Source: Bacteroidota bacterium
GTDB lineage: Bacteria; Bacteroidota; Bacteroidia; Chitinophagales; Chitinophagaceae
Direction of reading: 5' to 3'
Assembly (NCBI GenBank): GCA_018267955.1
Contig: JAFDXL010000006.1
Coordinates: forward strand, 1-64,000
Length of the DNA stretch: 64,000 nucleotides
Shown: piece after piece, positions 61,679-64,000 of the stretch
How positions within the stretch are numbered: position 1 is the first letter of the stretch
Layout: every line of letters starts with the position of its first letter
Program-made: the position numbers and the translations under genes
Notes under the pieces: generated by a model
The model's database searches: none
The model's input: only the letters and a program-made list of their open reading frames with translations
Told to the model about the DNA's origin: nothing

Positions 61679-62536
61679 ATGCGCAATAGTATCATCTTAT
61701 CTTTTCTTGCTATATTTTTCTTTGTTTCCTGCCGCGATTCCCGGATACACGAAAAAAAGGAATGGGGTAAGTATTTTGATGCGGAAGGTGTACCTGATGG
61801 CTGCTTTATGCTCCGCGACAATAATCACGAGGCAATTTATTATTATAACAAAGAGCGTTGCCTGCAACGTTTCCTGCCGGCTTCTACTTTCAAAATATTC
61901 AATTCATTGGTGGCATTGGAAACTGGCGTTGCCCCAGATGAACAACTGATCATCAAATGGGATAGCGTAGTGCGTAAAGTACCTGAATGGAACAAGGATA
62001 TGAATATGCGTGAGGCATTCAAGGTAAGCAATGTGCCGTATTACCAGGAGATTGCCAGGCGCATAGGTGCAGATGAGATGCAGCACTACCTCGATACCGT
62101 AAATTATGGCAACAGGAACATGGGCGGCAGTATCGACCAGTTTTGGCTCAACGACAGCCTGCAGATATCTGCAGACGAGCAGGTAGGTTTTTTGAAACGC
62201 TTATATTTTAATGAGCTGCCTTTTTCTGAACGTACCCAGCGCATTGTTAAAAGCCTGATGCTGCAGGAAGAAACGCCACAATACAGGCTCTATTACAAAA
62301 CCGGCTGGGGTGTGCGCACTCAATCAAATGTAATGTGGATAGTAGGCTTTGTAGAAAAGCTGGAGCATGTAAAAGAAGACAAGAACTCTATGAACAAAAG
62401 CGATATCAGGATGTATCCTTATTTCTTTGCAGAGAACTTCAATGCTCCGTTGAATGATACTACAAAAGATTGGGCATCTATTCGCCTTAATATCCTGAAG
62501 TCTGTTCTGAAAGATTTTGGCGCTATACCACAATAG
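61679..62536 (+). CDS. Class D (OXA-like) beta-lactamase, lipoprotein form
   Basis: A 285-residue protein from the ATG at 61679, with lipobox FVSC (Cys at about 18). All class D motifs are present: Ser69-T-F-Lys72 (STFK), Ser117-N-Val119 (SxV), Tyr143-G-N (YGN), Trp156 in QFWLNDSLQIS and Lys207-T-G (KTG). Lys72 would be the carbamoylated base. Matching motifs and order make a serine beta-lactamase or a close penicillin-binding relative likely. The gene lies among core genes without mobile elements, so it is probably native. Activity and substrates cannot be told from sequence. Confidence 0.9.
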   Translation: MRNSIILSFLAIFFFVSCRDSRIHEKKEWGKYFDAEGVPDGCFMLRDNNHEAIYYYNKERCLQRFLPASTFKIFNSLVALETGVAPDEQLIIKWDSVVRKVPEWNKDMNMREAFKVSNVPYYQEIARRIGADEMQHYLDTVNYGNRNMGGSIDQFWLNDSLQISADEQVGFLKRLYFNELPFSERTQRIVKSLMLQEETPQYRLYYKTGWGVRTQSNVMWIVGFVEKLEHVKEDKNSMNKSDIRMYPYFFAENFNAPLNDTTKDWASIRLNILKSVLKDFGAIPQ

Positions 62537-62540
62537 CAGT

Positions 62541-62567
62541 AAAAAAAAACCGCCACTATTTAGTGGC
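62541..62567 (-). terminator. Terminator of ubiE, containing its stop codon
   Basis: Stem GCCACT/AGTGGC with a 4-base loop, the A9 tract giving a T run on the minus strand. The ubiE stop codon at 62558-62556 lies in the stem. Confidence 0.7.
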
Positions 62568-63308
62568 AGTGTATAATGTCGTGATCCCAAAGGTCAATGG
62601 CCTTGCTTTGGCATCTTTAAATCCGCATTTAGCCAGCGTTTCGCAAAATACTTTTCCTTCGGGGAATGCCATCACGCTTTCCGGCAGGTAGGTATAGGCT
62701 GTACTGTGCTTCGATACCAGCTTTCCCAGGGTCGGTAATATATACCTGAAGTAGAATTTATATATCTGTTTTATAGGAAACTTCTTCGGGTGCGAAAACT
62801 CCAGTATGGCAAGCTTTCCGCCAGGGCGCATCACCCTGCACATTTCTTTCAGGCCAGCTTCCAGGTGTTCAAAATTACGAACCCCGTAAGCACAGGTCAC
62901 TGCATCAAAAGCATTATTGGCAAAAGGCATAGATTCACTATCTCCCGCCTGCAATGTGATCATACCGGACAATTGCTGCGAAGCAATTTTCTTACGCCCT
63001 ACCTCCAGCATCTGCTCTGCAATATCCACCCCGGTGATCTTTTCCGGCTTCAGTTGAGATGCCGCTATGGCCAGGTCTCCCGTTCCGGTGGCTACATCCA
63101 GTATTTGCCTGGGATGCACTGCCTGTATTTCCCTGATGGCTTTTTTACGCCATCCTTTGTCTATACCAAGCGATAAAAAATGGTTCAGGAAATCATATTT
63201 ACCGGCTATGTTATTAAACATATCGGCAACCTGATCTTTCTTGCTTAAATTTGAGCCCGCATCCGGCAAAATGTGCGCCGCCGGGTTGCTATGATTGTCT
63301 GGTTGCAT
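62556..63308 (-). CDS. ubiE: Demethylmenaquinone/ubiquinone methyltransferase (UbiE/MenG)
   Basis: A 250-residue protein from the ATG at 63308. Class I SAM methyltransferase: DVATGTGDLAIAA at about 70-82 (SAM motif I), GVDIAEQML at about 93-101, DAVTCAYGVRNFEHL at about 134-148 and LEFSHPKKFPI at about 167-177 (UbiE signature). It methylates demethylmenaquinone, as expected in Bacteroidota that use menaquinone. Divergent from engB with only 29 bases between the ATGs. Confidence 0.95.
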   Translation of the reverse strand: MQPDNHSNPAAHILPDAGSNLSKKDQVADMFNNIAGKYDFLNHFLSLGIDKGWRKKAIREIQAVHPRQILDVATGTGDLAIAASQLKPEKITGVDIAEQMLEVGRKKIASQQLSGMITLQAGDSESMPFANNAFDAVTCAYGVRNFEHLEAGLKEMCRVMRPGGKLAILEFSHPKKFPIKQIYKFYFRYILPTLGKLVSKHSTAYTYLPESVMAFPEGKVFCETLAKCGFKDAKARPLTFGITTLYTATK

Positions 63309-63314
63309 TGCACG

Positions 63315-63322
63315 CAAAAGTA
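63315..63322 (-). promoter_or_regulatory. -7 box of ubiE
   Basis: TACTTTTG on the minus strand, exact consensus, 6 bases before the ATG at 63308. It lies in the 29-base divergent gap shared with engB. Confidence 0.55.
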
Positions 63323-63337
63323 CGGTAAGCTAAACGA

Positions 63338-63961
63338 ATGGAAATAACATCAGCAAAATATTTGATAAGCAGCCCTAAGGTAGAGAACTGCCCCAAGCCC
63401 GATAAGCCGGAATATGCATTTATCGGCCGGTCAAACGTGGGCAAATCTTCGCTCATAAACATGCTGACCAACCAGACGAAGCTCGCCAAAACATCTGCCA
63501 GCCCTGGCAAAACCCAGTTGATCAATCATTTTATCATCAATGATTCCTGGTACCTGGTAGATCTTCCGGGTTATGGTTATGCCAAAGTTTCCCAATCTCA
63601 AAGGGCACAATGGGAAAAAATGATAGCCGGCTACCTGCAGCAACGCCAAAACCTGGTAACTGTATTTGTACTGATAGACAGCAGGCATAAACCACAGGAG
63701 ATCGACCTAGAGTTTCTCAGGAAACTGGGCAATTGGGGTATCCCTTTCAATATGGTATTTACCAAGGCCGATAAGAGCACACAGAGAGAAGCACACCAAA
63801 ATGCCCGCAGATTTATCGAAGAGATGAAAAAGGAATGGGAATTCATTCCCCGGAGTTTCATCACCAGCACGGTAAAATTCCTTGGCCGTAAAGAAATGCT
63901 AGGCTACATCGATGAACTGAATGAGGTTTACAAGCAGAACATGAAGGAAGGCACTTTATAA
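63338..63961 (+). CDS. engB: Ribosome biogenesis GTPase EngB (YsxC/YihA)
   Basis: A 207-residue protein. GTPase motifs: G1 GRSNVGKSS at about 29-37, G3 DLPGYGYAK at about 76-84, G4 TKAD at about 144-147, and the switch with TSASPGKTQ at about 52-60. It acts in large-subunit ribosome assembly and is essential in many bacteria. Divergent from ubiE. The remaining 39 bases to the window end contain no visible feature. Confidence 0.95.
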   Translation: MEITSAKYLISSPKVENCPKPDKPEYAFIGRSNVGKSSLINMLTNQTKLAKTSASPGKTQLINHFIINDSWYLVDLPGYGYAKVSQSQRAQWEKMIAGYLQQRQNLVTVFVLIDSRHKPQEIDLEFLRKLGNWGIPFNMVFTKADKSTQREAHQNARRFIEEMKKEWEFIPRSFITSTVKFLGRKEMLGYIDELNEVYKQNMKEGTL

Positions 63962-64000
63962 TACCGCTCCCTATCAGATTGTTTTGTGGGTATACGGCAA

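Overview
The window looks like chromosomal DNA from a member of the Bacteroidota, most likely a Chitinophagales/Sphingobacteriales-type bacterium of moderate GC. The evidence is a SusC/OmpA-style TonB receptor with a carboxypeptidase-like N-terminal domain, gliding genes (gldE, gldF, gldG), a type IX secretion sorting domain, a fused MurF-alanine racemase, a split transketolase half, and promoters of the Bacteroidota type (-33 TTG/TTTG, -7 TAnnTTTG) with no Shine-Dalgarno dependence. No rRNA, tRNA, CRISPR array, prophage or insertion sequence with a transposase was seen.

Layout. 1-860: a cluster of 116-bp imperfect palindromic repeats around a small GIY-YIG nuclease gene. 918-9170: a charged secreted protein, a DUF1569 protein, a TonB receptor divergent from a membrane AraC-type regulator, a YciI-like protein, a secreted esterase, a long inverted repeat (7412-7598), and a PadR regulator with a GldL-like membrane partner. 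9308-16628: three DEAD-box helicase genes, with three tandem paralogous secreted proteins on the opposite strand between the second and third. 16735-24626: an outer-membrane protein, a Rieske protein, an imelysin-like lipoprotein and a di-heme lipoprotein in one apparent operon, then a histidine-rich protein and an HME-RND metal efflux pump. 24682-31199: YceI, threonine aldolase, a helix-hairpin-helix protein, acyl-CoA dehydrogenase, a 42-residue membrane protein, a membrane TPR/LuxR regulator and the N-terminal half of transketolase.

31294-43851: mutY-ssb-gldE, a SirB1-like protein, topA, a type IX cargo protein, proline dehydrogenase with palindromic operator-like sites, divIC, enolase, an AT-rich membrane protein and mnmA. 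43957-47177: an overlapping aroB-aroA-aroC operon. 47225-64000: an EGF-like lipoprotein, an amidase divergent from lptD, a 2-oxoacid dehydrogenase E2, murF-alr, gldF-gldG-DUF4340, an M23 peptidase, a class D beta-lactamase, and ubiE divergent from engB.

How the genes work together. Envelope construction is the dominant theme (LptD, amidase, MurF-Alr, M23 peptidase, DivIC, gliding ABC genes). The 16.7-24.6 kb block looks like metal handling that combines outer-membrane, periplasmic redox and efflux functions; this is the most system-like set of genes in the window. Several promoters have -7 boxes only 4-9 bases before the start codon, which suggests leaderless or nearly leaderless transcripts.
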